A stretch of 6,758 nucleotides of DNA, taken from an uncultured Bacteroidota bacterium. Its GTDB lineage: Bacteria; Bacteroidota; Bacteroidia; Chitinophagales; Chitinophagaceae. This document shows, in pieces, positions 1 to 6,072 of the stretch. Numbering within the stretch: the first letter of the stretch is position 1; the number at the start of each line of letters is the position of its first letter. The stretch is from NCBI GenBank assembly GCA_903929655.1, contig CAIYVS010000838.1, positions 1 to 6,758 on the forward strand, in the 5' to 3' direction. The position numbers and the translations under genes were made by a program. The notes under the pieces were generated by a model. The model saw nothing but the letters and a program-made list of their open reading frames with translations, had not been told where the DNA came from and ran no database searches.

Positions 1-63
1 ATGTTTTAAAATTGCATCAAGAGCATGTAATGGCATAGCCATACAGCATGAATACATCCAACC

Positions 64-93
64 ATATTATTCGCCTTTTTATGCAAATAATAT
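64..93. terminator. AT-rich inverted repeat downstream of the small Cys-motif gene
   Basis: ATATTATT (64-71) and AATAATAT (86-93) form a perfect 8-bp inverted repeat around a 14-nt loop. After one mismatch the stem can gain two more pairs (73-74 with 83-84). It lies about 20 bp past the stop codon of the minus-strand gene ending at 114, so it could end that transcript. The stem has almost no GC and is not followed by a clear U run on the minus strand, so it may be chance in AT-rich DNA. Confidence 0.25.
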
Positions 94-113
94 AGCCTTT
101 GCTTTAAAAAACA

Positions 114-485
114 TTAAGCCTGGGGAGGGTGAAAAACAGATAAAAGAGGATCAAAAGAATATTCCTGTGAAAGCAATGCAGTTTTATTCTTAATGATTAT
201 TTCGGGTACCGGAGTTATTTGCAATTGCTTTACTTCTGAACAAACATAATCGTCAAATGAGAAACGATTGGAAGTTTTGTTTTTTGTGTTTTCATTTTCG
301 GTATTGTTCAGTTGTTTTCTTAACTGGCATTTACCCTTACAACACATTTTAGGTTTATCGCGGTTCTCGCAAAGGTTTTTGGCTATATAATCTCTGTGGA
401 TATTGAAATTAATGATCACAACAAGCTTACTCATGCTTTGGAACAAAACACCGAGGAATAACACTATTGCGATTAATTGTTTCAT
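114..485 (-). CDS. Small Bacteroidota protein with a Cys-x3-Cys-type motif, function unknown
   Basis: This 123-residue protein has a hydrophobic N-terminus (about residues 3-26, a signal anchor or uncleaved signal). A conserved-looking block follows at residues 33-59, reading YIAKNLCENRDKPKMCCKGK and then CQLRKQL, with Cys39, Cys48, Cys49 and Cys53. The middle is polar, there is one more Cys (82), and the C-terminus ends in an FHPP motif. From memory, this layout (N-terminal helix, 'YI..NLC.N...P...C.GKC.L.K', terminal FHPP) is a recurring Bacteroidota family of unknown function, often encoded near TonB-dependent receptors or metal genes. A metal-related role in the envelope is only an inference from the cysteines and that context. 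The ATG at 485 directly precedes the hydrophobic segment, which supports the start. The next gene on this strand (604-813) lies 118 bp upstream, so an operon is uncertain. Confidence 0.7.
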   Translation of the reverse strand: MKQLIAIVLFLGVLFQSMSKLVVIINFNIHRDYIAKNLCENRDKPKMCCKGKCQLRKQLNNTENENTKNKTSNRFSFDDYVCSEVKQLQITPVPEIIIKNKTALLSQEYSFDPLLSVFHPPQA

Positions 486-507
486 AGTATTGCCATACTA
501 AGGTATG
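483..507 (-). promoter_or_regulatory. Overlapping inverted repeats at the start codon of the Cys-motif gene
   Basis: Two 5-bp inverted repeats overlap directly before the minus-strand ATG (483-485): AGTAT (486-490) with ATACT (495-499), and CATAC (494-498) with GTATG (503-507). In the mRNA they would be mutually exclusive hairpins, one of them touching the start codon. This could be a protein-binding operator or a translation-level switch. The arms are short and AT-rich, so chance is possible. Confidence 0.25.
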
Positions 508-603
508 AAATTATAGGATATAATGATTCAAAAAGGTGATGAAAATCACGTTTCCCAAATATTTTAGCTTCGTTTTTACATTTGTTTTACATTTTCAGTG
601 TCC

Positions 604-813
604 TTAGCTTACATGCTCGTTATTATTGATCACATCTTTCACGCTGCGTATAATACCTATGCCGGCAACAAAAAATATCAATCCTAATATCCCATAGATC
701 GCCATCAGTTTTATATTGTAGCTTCCGCTATGCTGTGCGAAACTGACTCCGCACATGATGAGGCCAATAACGCCTATTAAGGTTAAAATAACACCAATTA
801 TTCTCTTTTCCAT
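604..813 (-). CDS. Small inner-membrane protein with two transmembrane helices
   Basis: This 69-residue protein consists of two hydrophobic helices, about residues 5-25 (IIGVILTLIGVIGLIMCGVS) and 36-56 (LMAIYGILGLIFFVAGIGII). A short Gly/Ser-containing loop joins them, and the charged tail carries basic and acidic residues. The first helix is preceded by Glu-Lys-Arg. Similar two-helix small proteins with a 'YGILG..FF.AGIG..R' second helix are frequent in Bacteroidota and have no assigned function. There are no catalytic residues. Its start abuts an AT-rich 217-bp gap, and it is divergent from the DUF58 gene. The reading frame, length and clean two-helix profile support a real gene; the function is unknown. 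Confidence 0.65.
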   Translation of the reverse strand: MEKRIIGVILTLIGVIGLIMCGVSFAQHSGSYNIKLMAIYGILGLIFFVAGIGIIRSVKDVINNNEHVS

Positions 814-895
814 ATGAAAAATTTAAACTTATTACGATTATTTGCAAAAATTGTAGCCTCAAGCGGAAAGAATGTGCCAGATATACACAAGGTAG

Positions 896-928
896 TTAGC
901 TTATTCTATAATAAACTAAATACTTTTG
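896..928 (+). promoter_or_regulatory. Candidate Bacteroidota-type promoter for the DUF58 gene
   Basis: TACTTTTG at 921-928 is an exact match to the Bacteroidota -7 consensus TAnnTTTG. A partial -33 element (TTAG, 896-899, against TTTG) lies upstream with a 21-nt spacer, within the usual 19-21. Transcription would start near 934, giving a leader of roughly 95 nt before the ATG at 1031. The rest of 814-1030 is AT-rich and shows no convincing gene. The assignment rests on consensus matching alone. Confidence 0.35.
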
Positions 929-1030
929 AATATATTCTATTCAGCTGCCTATCAACAATCATTTTAACAAAATTTGAGATAATTATCCTGTCAGCATATC
1001 GCTTAATCATGCTATTTTTAAGTTTCGTCT

Positions 1031-2413
1031 ATGAATTGGAAACAAACAAAATGGAAGACCCGGTACTTTTTCCAGTATTTTCCTTTTACTCTTAACACCC
1101 TGCTATGCGCTGTGGCTGCGTGGTTTGCTCATAAAGTGTTGTTCAAGCCGGTGCAAAAGGATGAGGTTTCTCCCTTTCTTCCATTCATCAGCCTGATGGG
1201 CAAAATGGTTTTCTGGTTTGTTATCGGGCTTATCGCTCTTTCTGTATTAAGCACATTTGCAAGCTGGCTTTATTATTTATGGCTTCGCAGGAAGAAGCAT
1301 TATAAGCTGGACATCAGTTTTGACACCGAAACTACCAAGGCAGGCAAGAACCGTTTGTACCTGAATGCCAGGCTGGAAGGCGTTTTTCGTCCCTTGCTGG
1401 GTTTTATAAAGGGCCGCCTGTTTTATGATGACCATGCAATGACGGATAAATTCAGCATGCTTTCCAACAAGCGTAAGGAACAAAGCCTATGGCGTTCGGC
1501 CATTACCGGACTTAGCAGAATGCGCCTGCCTGATATTAAAGAATATGAGTTGAAGGGCGGCTTCATATTCTTCGAGGATATGCTATACCTGTTTTCCCTG
1601 GCTGTGGCCCAGCCCCTCAGCGGCCATTTTTACCAGCCCCCTGTATTGGTGAACGAGGATGAACGGGAGGTATATCCCAAGAAGACAGAGACCATGGATG
1701 TGCGTATAGACCAGTTGCGGCGGGTAGAGGGTGAGCACCTGAACTATAAGGACTTTGAGGTCGGGGATGATGTGCGCCGCATTGTATGGAAGGTATATGC
1801 CAAGAACCGGGAACTGGTGGTGCGCATACCCGAGCTTTTCGAACCTTATGCATCGCACTTGTATTTTTATGCTTCTTTCCATGCCTCTGTTAAAGCCCAA
1901 TGGCTGGGCGAGGGCTACCTGAAGGAAATGCTGAACTATTACAAGAACAATATCTGGACGGTTTATGATACGTTGGGGAAAAAGGAATGGGAGATGCGTT
2001 TTATTGCAGACCAGTATTTCTCTATACCCGAGCAGCTTTCTGCAGAAGAAAGAAGCATGCGTATCATCAGCAACAGTACATGGCAAACAGACAAGGCACT
2101 TACAGGTTATTTTAATGCCAGACAAGCTGCAGTATTGTGTGTTTCATCCCTGAACGACCCAAAGGAACTGGAAGGTATTTTAGACCTCTGCGATGCTTCT
2201 ACTATCGTGTATTTTGTAAAGGTGTCGCGGGTGTTCCGGCATTTCGCGGCCTGGGGCTGGCTGAAGCGACTGATATTTTTGCCTCCACAGGACAGACTGG
2301 CACGCCTGCGCAGCCGTTGGGTACTGTCGCCAATGCGTTTCCAGGTGCAGAAAAGGGAGAAAGAGATAGAGGAGGTTTTGAGTAAGAGCAAGGTGACTTG
2401 GGGTGTATTGTGA
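1031..2413 (+). CDS. DUF58 domain-containing membrane-anchored protein
   Basis: This 460-residue protein has two N-terminal hydrophobic segments (about residues 18-36 and 55-84) followed by a basic stretch (RRKKHYK, 86-92), so the bulk is probably cytoplasmic. A beta-rich region follows at about 92-215. The DUF58 signature sits at about 238-269: NYKDFEVGDDVRRIVWKVYA, then a REL-VVRIPE continuation. This matches the family pattern 'yReY.pGDd.r.IdWk.sAr...L.vr'. DUF58 proteins usually pair with a MoxR-type AAA+ ATPase and often with VWA or transglutaminase proteins in envelope or stress-related clusters, but none of these is in this window. The last 200 residues carry no motif I recognise. The ATG at 1031 has no clear Shine-Dalgarno site, which is normal for the phylum, and it sits just before the first membrane segment. 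It ends 8 bp from the convergent toxin gene. Its GC content looks higher than that of the flanking genes. Confidence 0.8.
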   Translation: MNWKQTKWKTRYFFQYFPFTLNTLLCAVAAWFAHKVLFKPVQKDEVSPFLPFISLMGKMVFWFVIGLIALSVLSTFASWLYYLWLRRKKHYKLDISFDTETTKAGKNRLYLNARLEGVFRPLLGFIKGRLFYDDHAMTDKFSMLSNKRKEQSLWRSAITGLSRMRLPDIKEYELKGGFIFFEDMLYLFSLAVAQPLSGHFYQPPVLVNEDEREVYPKKTETMDVRIDQLRRVEGEHLNYKDFEVGDDVRRIVWKVYAKNRELVVRIPELFEPYASHLYFYASFHASVKAQWLGEGYLKEMLNYYKNNIWTVYDTLGKKEWEMRFIADQYFSIPEQLSAEERSMRIISNSTWQTDKALTGYFNARQAAVLCVSSLNDPKELEGILDLCDASTIVYFVKVSRVFRHFAAWGWLKRLIFLPPQDRLARLRSRWVLSPMRFQVQKREKEIEEVLSKSKVTWGVL

Positions 2414-2421
2414 TGAGTAAA

Positions 2422-2679
2422 CTAACCTATATCATAAATATCTTTTCTATTGCCTATAAGTAGAATAAAAACAGTCAGATTATTATCCCTAACGCTATAA
2501 ATAATACGATAATCACCTACACGAATACGAAACGCTGAGCGTCCTTTAAGTTTTATATAGCCATGGGGCCTTGGATTATTTGCAAGTTCCAGTAATGCCT
2601 TCCTGATCTTAGCATACCATGGTTCAGGTATTTGCCCCAATTGTTTTTGCGCCCGCTTTTCTATAACAACTTGGTACAC
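2422..2679 (-). CDS. RelE/ParE-family toxin of a type II toxin-antitoxin module
   Basis: This 85-residue protein is the usual size for the RelE/ParE superfamily. Its sequence follows the family pattern closely: an N-terminal strand (YQVVIEKRAQKQL), two helices with the NNPRPHGYIKL turn at about 34-44, then FRIRVGDYRIIYSV (50-63) and a terminal strand ending IGNRKDIYD (75-83). The basic and aromatic residues typical of the RelE ribosome-dependent mRNase subgroup are present (Arg51, Arg53, Arg58, Tyr61, Arg78, Tyr82). That makes mRNA cleavage more likely than gyrase poisoning, although sequence alone does not settle it. The gene starts 2 bp after the stop of the antitoxin gene, so the two are surely co-transcribed and probably translationally coupled. 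No frame damage is visible. It is convergent with the DUF58 gene. Confidence 0.88.
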   Translation of the reverse strand: MYQVVIEKRAQKQLGQIPEPWYAKIRKALLELANNPRPHGYIKLKGRSAFRIRVGDYRIIYSVRDNNLTVFILLIGNRKDIYDIG

Positions 2680-2681
2680 TA

Positions 2682-2885
2682 TTATTTCTTTTTACGGGAA
2701 ATATCAATTTCTTTAAACGCCTGTTGTAAGGGAACAAATTCAAGCTTTTTTTTCATTGCCTTGTCATAAGCCTTAATGTCTTCAAGCTCTTCTAATTCTT
2801 CAAGCAATTGCTCATATTTTTTTATTGGCAACACGGCAGATATCTTCCTGCCTTTATTGTCTGTTATAAAAGTTGTTGAACTCAT
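2682..2885 (-). CDS. Phd/YefM-like antitoxin of the toxin-antitoxin module
   Basis: This 67-residue protein lies immediately upstream of the RelE-type toxin. Its N-terminal part (FITDNKGRKISAVLPIKKYE, 6-25) resembles the short beta-strand and helix DNA-binding region of Phd/YefM-like antitoxins. A charged helix follows (QLLEELEELEDIKAYDKAMK, 26-45), and then a lysine-rich tail ending ISRKKK. Family knowledge: the N-terminal dimer binds the promoter of its own operon, and the C-terminal part wraps and inhibits the toxin. The order of antitoxin first, then toxin 2 bp later, is the classic arrangement. It probably represses its own promoter, which would lie in the 66-bp gap (2886-2951) shared with the divergent kelch gene. 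I found no clear operator palindrome there. Confidence 0.8.
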   Translation of the reverse strand: MSSTTFITDNKGRKISAVLPIKKYEQLLEELEELEDIKAYDKAMKKKLEFVPLQQAFKEIDISRKKK

Positions 2886-2903
2886 ATAGCTAAGTTACAA
2901 TTT

Positions 2904-2934
2904 TTTGCGAAAGATTGTATTAACTTTACTTATG
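2904..2934 (+). promoter_or_regulatory. Candidate Bacteroidota-type promoter for the kelch gene
   Basis: TTTG (2904-2907) is followed after exactly 19 nt by TACTTATG (2927-2934), one mismatch from the TAnnTTTG -7 consensus. Transcription would begin near 2941, about 10 nt before the ATG at 2952. The element lies in the intergenic space shared with the divergent toxin-antitoxin operon, so antitoxin binding there could also affect this gene. Confidence 0.4.
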
Positions 2935-2951
2935 TACTTGAATAAATCCTT

Positions 2952-4145
2952 ATGAAAAAGCTATTCATTCTTCTTTTTCTTCTCAATTCATTTATTAGTA
3001 AAGCGGATTATTGGACAAGAAAAGCAGATTTTCCTGCTGGCTATAGAAAAGATGCTTATGGATTTTCCATTGGAAATAAAGGATATGTTGGAGGAGGATA
3101 TTTTAGTAATTCGTCAGATCTGTGGGAGTACAATCTGGCTGCTAATATTTGGACACAAAAGGCAAATCTCCCCTCAGGGTTTAAGCGTTTAACAGCAAGT
3201 TTTGCAATTGGAAATAAAGGGTATGTTTGTACAGGAACTGATACATCGGGAAATTTTTCGAATTATTTATTTGAATACGATCCAACTACTGATAACTGGA
3301 CTCAAAAGGCAAATTTTCCAGGACTTCCAAGATCAGGGGCATCCGTATTTGTAATTGGAAACATAGGATATGTTGGAATTGGCGCTGCTAATACTATTTG
3401 TACAAACGATTTCTACGCTTATAACCCGGCTGCCAATTCTTGGACTGCTATTGCTTCGCTTCCCACTTCTGGATATTGGGAAGGATTTGGTTTTTCCATT
3501 ACTAATCAAGGTTATATTACTGGTTTAGGTAATTGTGTTCCAGCTATTATTGACACTATTTGGGAATATAATTCTTTGGCAAATTCATGGTCAGCAAAGG
3601 CGAATTTTCCTGATACGCCCCGCACTGACGCTGCATCATTTGCAATAAACAATATGGGCTACTTTGGCACAGGTGATTGTGTCGGTTGTGGAAGTAATTT
3701 ATTTAATGACTGGTGGCAATATAATCCTAATACAAATGCCTGGACACAAAAAGCTTCTATACCATCTACTACAAGAGATGAGACAACCTATTTTGCAATA
3801 AACAATAAGGGATATATCTGTTTTGGTGGTGAGAATCATAATGCAGAGTTATGGGAATATACACCGGATTCTACTACTGATGCACAAGGTGTAAACAATC
3901 AAAAAGTATCTGTGCAAGTTTTTCCCAATCCATTTTCTACAAAAGCAAACTTATATTTCGGCAGGGCTTTGCAAAATGCAGAATTGAGTATTGCGGATGT
4001 CACGGGAAGGGAAATTGAAAGGTATATTAATATCTGTGGCAGAGAATTTATTTTGAATCGTAATTCGCTTTCGCCAGGTATTTATTTTTACAGGCTTGTT
4101 GAAAATGGGATCGTTGTGGCGAAGGATAAAATGATGGTGTGGTAG
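2952..4145 (+). CDS. Secreted kelch-repeat beta-propeller with T9SS sorting domain
   Basis: This 397-residue protein starts with a typical signal peptide (MKKLFILLFLLNSFISKADY, cleavage near 18-19). Six kelch repeats follow, recognisable by the 'NxWTxKAxxP ... FxIxNxGYxxxG ... xWEYNP' pattern. Their Trp anchors are at about residues 21, 67, 116, 164, 213 and 264, a period of 45-51 residues that suggests a six-bladed propeller. The last blade ends at about 307 (LWEYTPD). Residues 318-397 look like a type A T9SS C-terminal domain: VQVFPNPF, DVTGREI, LSPGIYFYRLVENG and a final KMMVW. The protein should therefore cross the outer membrane through the gliding/PorSS pathway and be surface-attached or released. 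Kelch propellers mostly bind proteins or glycans; the ligand is unknown and no catalytic site is visible. The gene stands alone on its strand and ends 37 bp before a strong hairpin. Confidence 0.9.
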   Translation: MKKLFILLFLLNSFISKADYWTRKADFPAGYRKDAYGFSIGNKGYVGGGYFSNSSDLWEYNLAANIWTQKANLPSGFKRLTASFAIGNKGYVCTGTDTSGNFSNYLFEYDPTTDNWTQKANFPGLPRSGASVFVIGNIGYVGIGAANTICTNDFYAYNPAANSWTAIASLPTSGYWEGFGFSITNQGYITGLGNCVPAIIDTIWEYNSLANSWSAKANFPDTPRTDAASFAINNMGYFGTGDCVGCGSNLFNDWWQYNPNTNAWTQKASIPSTTRDETTYFAINNKGYICFGGENHNAELWEYTPDSTTDAQGVNNQKVSVQVFPNPFSTKANLYFGRALQNAELSIADVTGREIERYINICGREFILNRNSLSPGIYFYRLVENGIVVAKDKMMVW

Positions 4146-4182
4146 TTGGACATGAATGGGGAATCGGATACCAGGGAAGACT

Positions 4183-4218
4183 ATAAGAGGCTAGCTCAAT
4201 TTTTGAGGCACCTCTTAT
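4183..4218. terminator. Bidirectional hairpin terminator between kelch and GH18-like genes
   Basis: A perfect 8-bp outer stem, ATAAGAGG (4183-4190) with CCTCTTAT (4211-4218), encloses a 5-bp inner stem, CTCAA (4195-4199) with TTGAG (4203-4207), and a TTT loop. A small internal loop (CTAG opposite GCA) separates the stems. It lies 37 bp past the kelch stop on the plus strand and 23 bp past the GH18-like stop on the minus strand. The plus side is followed by T-rich sequence, so it probably ends the kelch transcript and may serve both genes. Confidence 0.7.
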
Positions 4219-4241
4219 TGTATATTATTTCTGTCCGTTTA

Positions 4242-5459
4242 TTAGTTCAGGCCATTAATTATTGCTTCCTTATAATCTGTGGCAACCTGGGCTGTATTTT
4301 CACTCCCTTCCCCACAACAATTGGAAAGCAAACAATTGACAATAGAGTCGTACAACCATATAAAACCTCCGTTTACAGGGTATTTCCCATTCTTCCATTG
4401 AGCATATTGAGTCTGTAAATCTGACGGGCAAGCGCCGCAAGGCTGATCAAAATTAATTGAATTATAAATATTGGTACAACCTCCGCTAAGCGAATACCCG
4501 TTGCATTGCGGGGCACTACCCCACCAGGGCCTCCCTCCAAAAAATACGGCATCACCCGGCATAAACTGTTTGCCCGGACCGAGATCAATAAATTGGTTGC
4601 AATAAAAGAAAAAGGTTTCTCCTCCTTTTGTGTTTTGCATTGCCACATCCGGGCTGCTGTAGTTACCGATGCGCAGCATGCCGGACCAATCTGCATCTTT
4701 ATACATAGCCACATTGCTGGTTGTTACAACACTGCCGCCGGGCTGTTGAGTGCTTCCATCCCACCAAGGGCCCGGATCAGCCTGATTGGTAGCCAAACCC
4801 GGAATAAGCAGTGTGTTGCCTTTTCCATTAGCAATCATTTTACCCCAATCCTGCGGATTGCTGCCCATGCCTCCTGAATAGCATTGCAAATGAATGGCGC
4901 TAACAAACCCTTTTCCCTGCTTAGCAAGTAATTGATTGTATGTATCTGTCCATACAGGATCAGTATAATAGGGGCAAAAGGTAACACTCGTATAGCCAAT
5001 ATTAGCCAGCATGCATCCAAAGTTAACCATAGTTGCAGTGTTCATATTGTCTTCATTGTCGAAGTCGATAGCGTCTATATCGCCGCCGGCGCTGACCATA
5101 GCTGCTTTTAAAGCACTGAAATTATCATAAAGCGGGTTGCCCTGGGTAGGAATACCACCATTAAGAAGTGTTTGGATATTTGTAAAATCCTGTGTTCCTC
5201 CGGCACCTACTGAGAAAATTATTTGTATTCCGGCTTTATACAGTTGGGCGAGTCGTGAAGGGAGGTTCATTTGTTCTGCTTCCGCATAAACTCCGTTTGA
5301 TACAAACTGTGTATTATTAAGAATCAAAGTTCCATCGCTAGCTACATGCACAGACCATACGATAACTGCAGAATAATTAGCTGTAAGTAAATTATTAATG
5401 GCCTGGTCTTCTCCAAAGGCCAAAGCGCCACTTGCATAAATTCTTGTTTGTGTATTCAT
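4242..5459 (-). CDS. GH18-fold glycosidase-like protein (chitinase or endo-GlcNAcase type)
   Basis: This 405-residue protein is counted from the ATG at 5459. GH18 (beta/alpha)8-barrel landmarks appear in order: strand 1 (AVIVWSVHV, 31-39), the SxGG-like SVGAGG (83-88), catalytic strand 4 DIDAIDFDNED with the full DxxDxDxE motif (Asp129, Asp132, Asp134, proton donor Glu136), strand 6 AIHLQCYSG (Gln192, Tyr194), and final strand GGFIWLYDS with Trp368. In GH18 the Glu and neighbouring Asp drive substrate-assisted cleavage of beta-1,4-GlcNAc bonds in chitin or the chitobiose core of N-glycans; which substrate applies here is unknown. The protein has 11 Cys, mostly in the last third. No signal peptide is visible. 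A 24-residue extension to 5531 exists, but it is not signal-like, and the ATG at 5459 has an AAAACAATTA leader like that of the lectin genes. It lies downstream of two lectin genes on the same strand. Confidence 0.75.
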   Translation of the reverse strand: MNTQTRIYASGALAFGEDQAINNLLTANYSAVIVWSVHVASDGTLILNNTQFVSNGVYAEAEQMNLPSRLAQLYKAGIQIIFSVGAGGTQDFTNIQTLLNGGIPTQGNPLYDNFSALKAAMVSAGGDIDAIDFDNEDNMNTATMVNFGCMLANIGYTSVTFCPYYTDPVWTDTYNQLLAKQGKGFVSAIHLQCYSGGMGSNPQDWGKMIANGKGNTLLIPGLATNQADPGPWWDGSTQQPGGSVVTTSNVAMYKDADWSGMLRIGNYSSPDVAMQNTKGGETFFFYCNQFIDLGPGKQFMPGDAVFFGGRPWWGSAPQCNGYSLSGGCTNIYNSINFDQPCGACPSDLQTQYAQWKNGKYPVNGGFIWLYDSIVNCLLSNCCGEGSENTAQVATDYKEAIINGLN

Positions 5460-5463
5460 GATG

Positions 5464-5473
5464 TAATTGTTTT
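5464..5473 (-). promoter_or_regulatory. A-rich leader element deciding the GH18-like start
   Basis: On the minus strand AAAACAATTA lies 4 nt before the ATG at 5459. The identical ten bases precede both lectin start codons by 2 nt (5988-5997 and 6423-6432). Bacteroidota favour A-rich, weakly structured leaders over Shine-Dalgarno sites. The shared element supports the 5459 start over the longer 5531 alternative and hints at a common expression style. Confidence 0.4.
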
Positions 5474-5582
5474 GAGTTATTAATTTATTGATTACAAATG
5501 TCCTGATTATGGCCTTTAAAGATAAAAACAAGGCAAAATGAATATAGAGGGTGCAGCTAAAAATACGAAGGTGAAAAGCCTG

Positions 5583-5631
5583 AACGCCCTGGTGCGGGCG
5601 GATCTGAAAGATGAAGACCCGCCCGGGCGTT
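5583..5631 (-). terminator. GC-rich hairpin after the second lectin gene
   Basis: An outer stem, AACGCCC (5583-5589) with GGGCGTT (5625-5631), and an inner stem, GGGCGG (5596-5601) with CCGCCC (5619-5624), make a 13-bp GC-rich helix with one 6-nt bulge. A small ATCT/AGAT hairpin (5602-5612) sits in its loop. It begins 6 bp past the lectin stop codon. On the minus strand it is followed within 5 nt by TTTT and then by more T-rich sequence. It is probably an intrinsic terminator or partial attenuator between the lectins and the GH18-like gene, or an mRNA 3'-end stabiliser. Confidence 0.6.
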
Positions 5632-5637
5632 TCAATT

Positions 5638-5985
5638 TTAGAAATGGAATGTGCAGCCGCAAACGCTCATCACGCCTTCCACAACGGTTGTCCATTGTCC
5701 GTTCCATGTGCCACCGTAAGAGGCGCATACTACAGGGCATTTCAATTTGGCATCTTCGTTGTTCCAGATAGGACCAGCGAGTACATCCATAGTATATGAA
5801 TTGGCACCTTGCAAGCTTGGCACCTGGAGTGTTACTCCTACTACGCTCATTTGGCCTTCAACTACGGTTGTCCACTGACCGTTCCATTTTCCGAGATGCG
5901 CAGCAGCTACAATGGGGGCTTTCTTTAATGCATCTTCATTGTTCCATATAGGACCTGCGGGGATGTTTACTGTGAAATTTGACAT
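5638..5985 (-). CDS. MVL-like oligomannose-binding lectin, downstream copy
   Basis: This 115-residue protein consists of two tandem homologous repeats (about residues 8-50 and 68-110). Each has the pattern AGPIWNNEDA...GxWNGQWTTVVEGxMSV. Length, two-repeat layout and motifs closely match MVL, the mannan-binding lectin of Microcystis viridis. Family knowledge: MVL is a small beta-rich dimeric lectin that binds Man-alpha-1,6-Man-beta-1,4-GlcNAc-beta-1,4-GlcNAc cores and has reported weak hydrolysis of chitotriose. The second repeat carries Cys83, Cys87, Cys109 and Cys111, all missing from the first repeat. No signal peptide or membrane segment is present, so it should be cytoplasmic unless exported in a non-classical way. 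It shares 105 of 115 residues with the neighbouring copy. The start is fixed by the conserved leader and by MSNFTVNIPAG aligning with the MVL N-terminus. Confidence 0.88.
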   Translation of the reverse strand: MSNFTVNIPAGPIWNNEDALKKAPIVAAAHLGKWNGQWTTVVEGQMSVVGVTLQVPSLQGANSYTMDVLAGPIWNNEDAKLKCPVVCASYGGTWNGQWTTVVEGVMSVCGCTFHF

Positions 5986-6049
5986 TTTAATTGTTTTTTA
6001 AAAGTATTTACTATTTACCTACTCTTTTCATGGCTTTTCGGATTCCGCC
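5986..6049 (-). repeat. Duplicated leader of the downstream lectin gene
   Basis: This 64-bp sequence directly before the downstream lectin ATG matches 6421-6483 with no substitutions and one extra A. It contains AAAACAATTA next to the start codon, a TACTTTTA box (7 of 8 to the TAnnTTTG consensus, without a good -33 element) and a six-codon mini-ORF, MKRVGK plus stop (6011-6031). It probably carries expression signals, and perhaps a promoter, for each lectin copy. Confidence 0.75.
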
Positions 6050-6072
6050 TTTATTGATACAGGGAGGTGAAT

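Noticed and set aside
1..57. Possible start of a minus-strand gene (MYSCCMAMPLHALDAILKH) running off the left edge
   Set aside because: Only 19 codons are visible, there is no recognisable motif and no leader signal; too little to call.
814..1095. A 93-codon plus-strand open frame in the gap before the DUF58 gene
   Set aside because: It starts exactly at the divergent gene's start (CATATG palindrome), overlaps the DUF58 start in another frame, and has AT-driven composition with no recognisable domain.
1583..2125. A 180-codon minus-strand open frame inside the DUF58 gene
   Set aside because: It is antisense to a well-supported coding region with the DUF58 signature, and its translation has no family resemblance.
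5460..5531. 24-residue N-terminal extension of the GH18-like protein
   Set aside because: It has no signal-peptide shape, and the shorter start has the same A-rich leader as the lectins and lies just before the first barrel strand. Kept as an alternative only.
5538..5799. Plus-strand open frames opposite the downstream lectin
   Set aside because: They are antisense to the lectin and its terminator hairpin, are Arg-rich shadow translations, and have no homologue I recognise.
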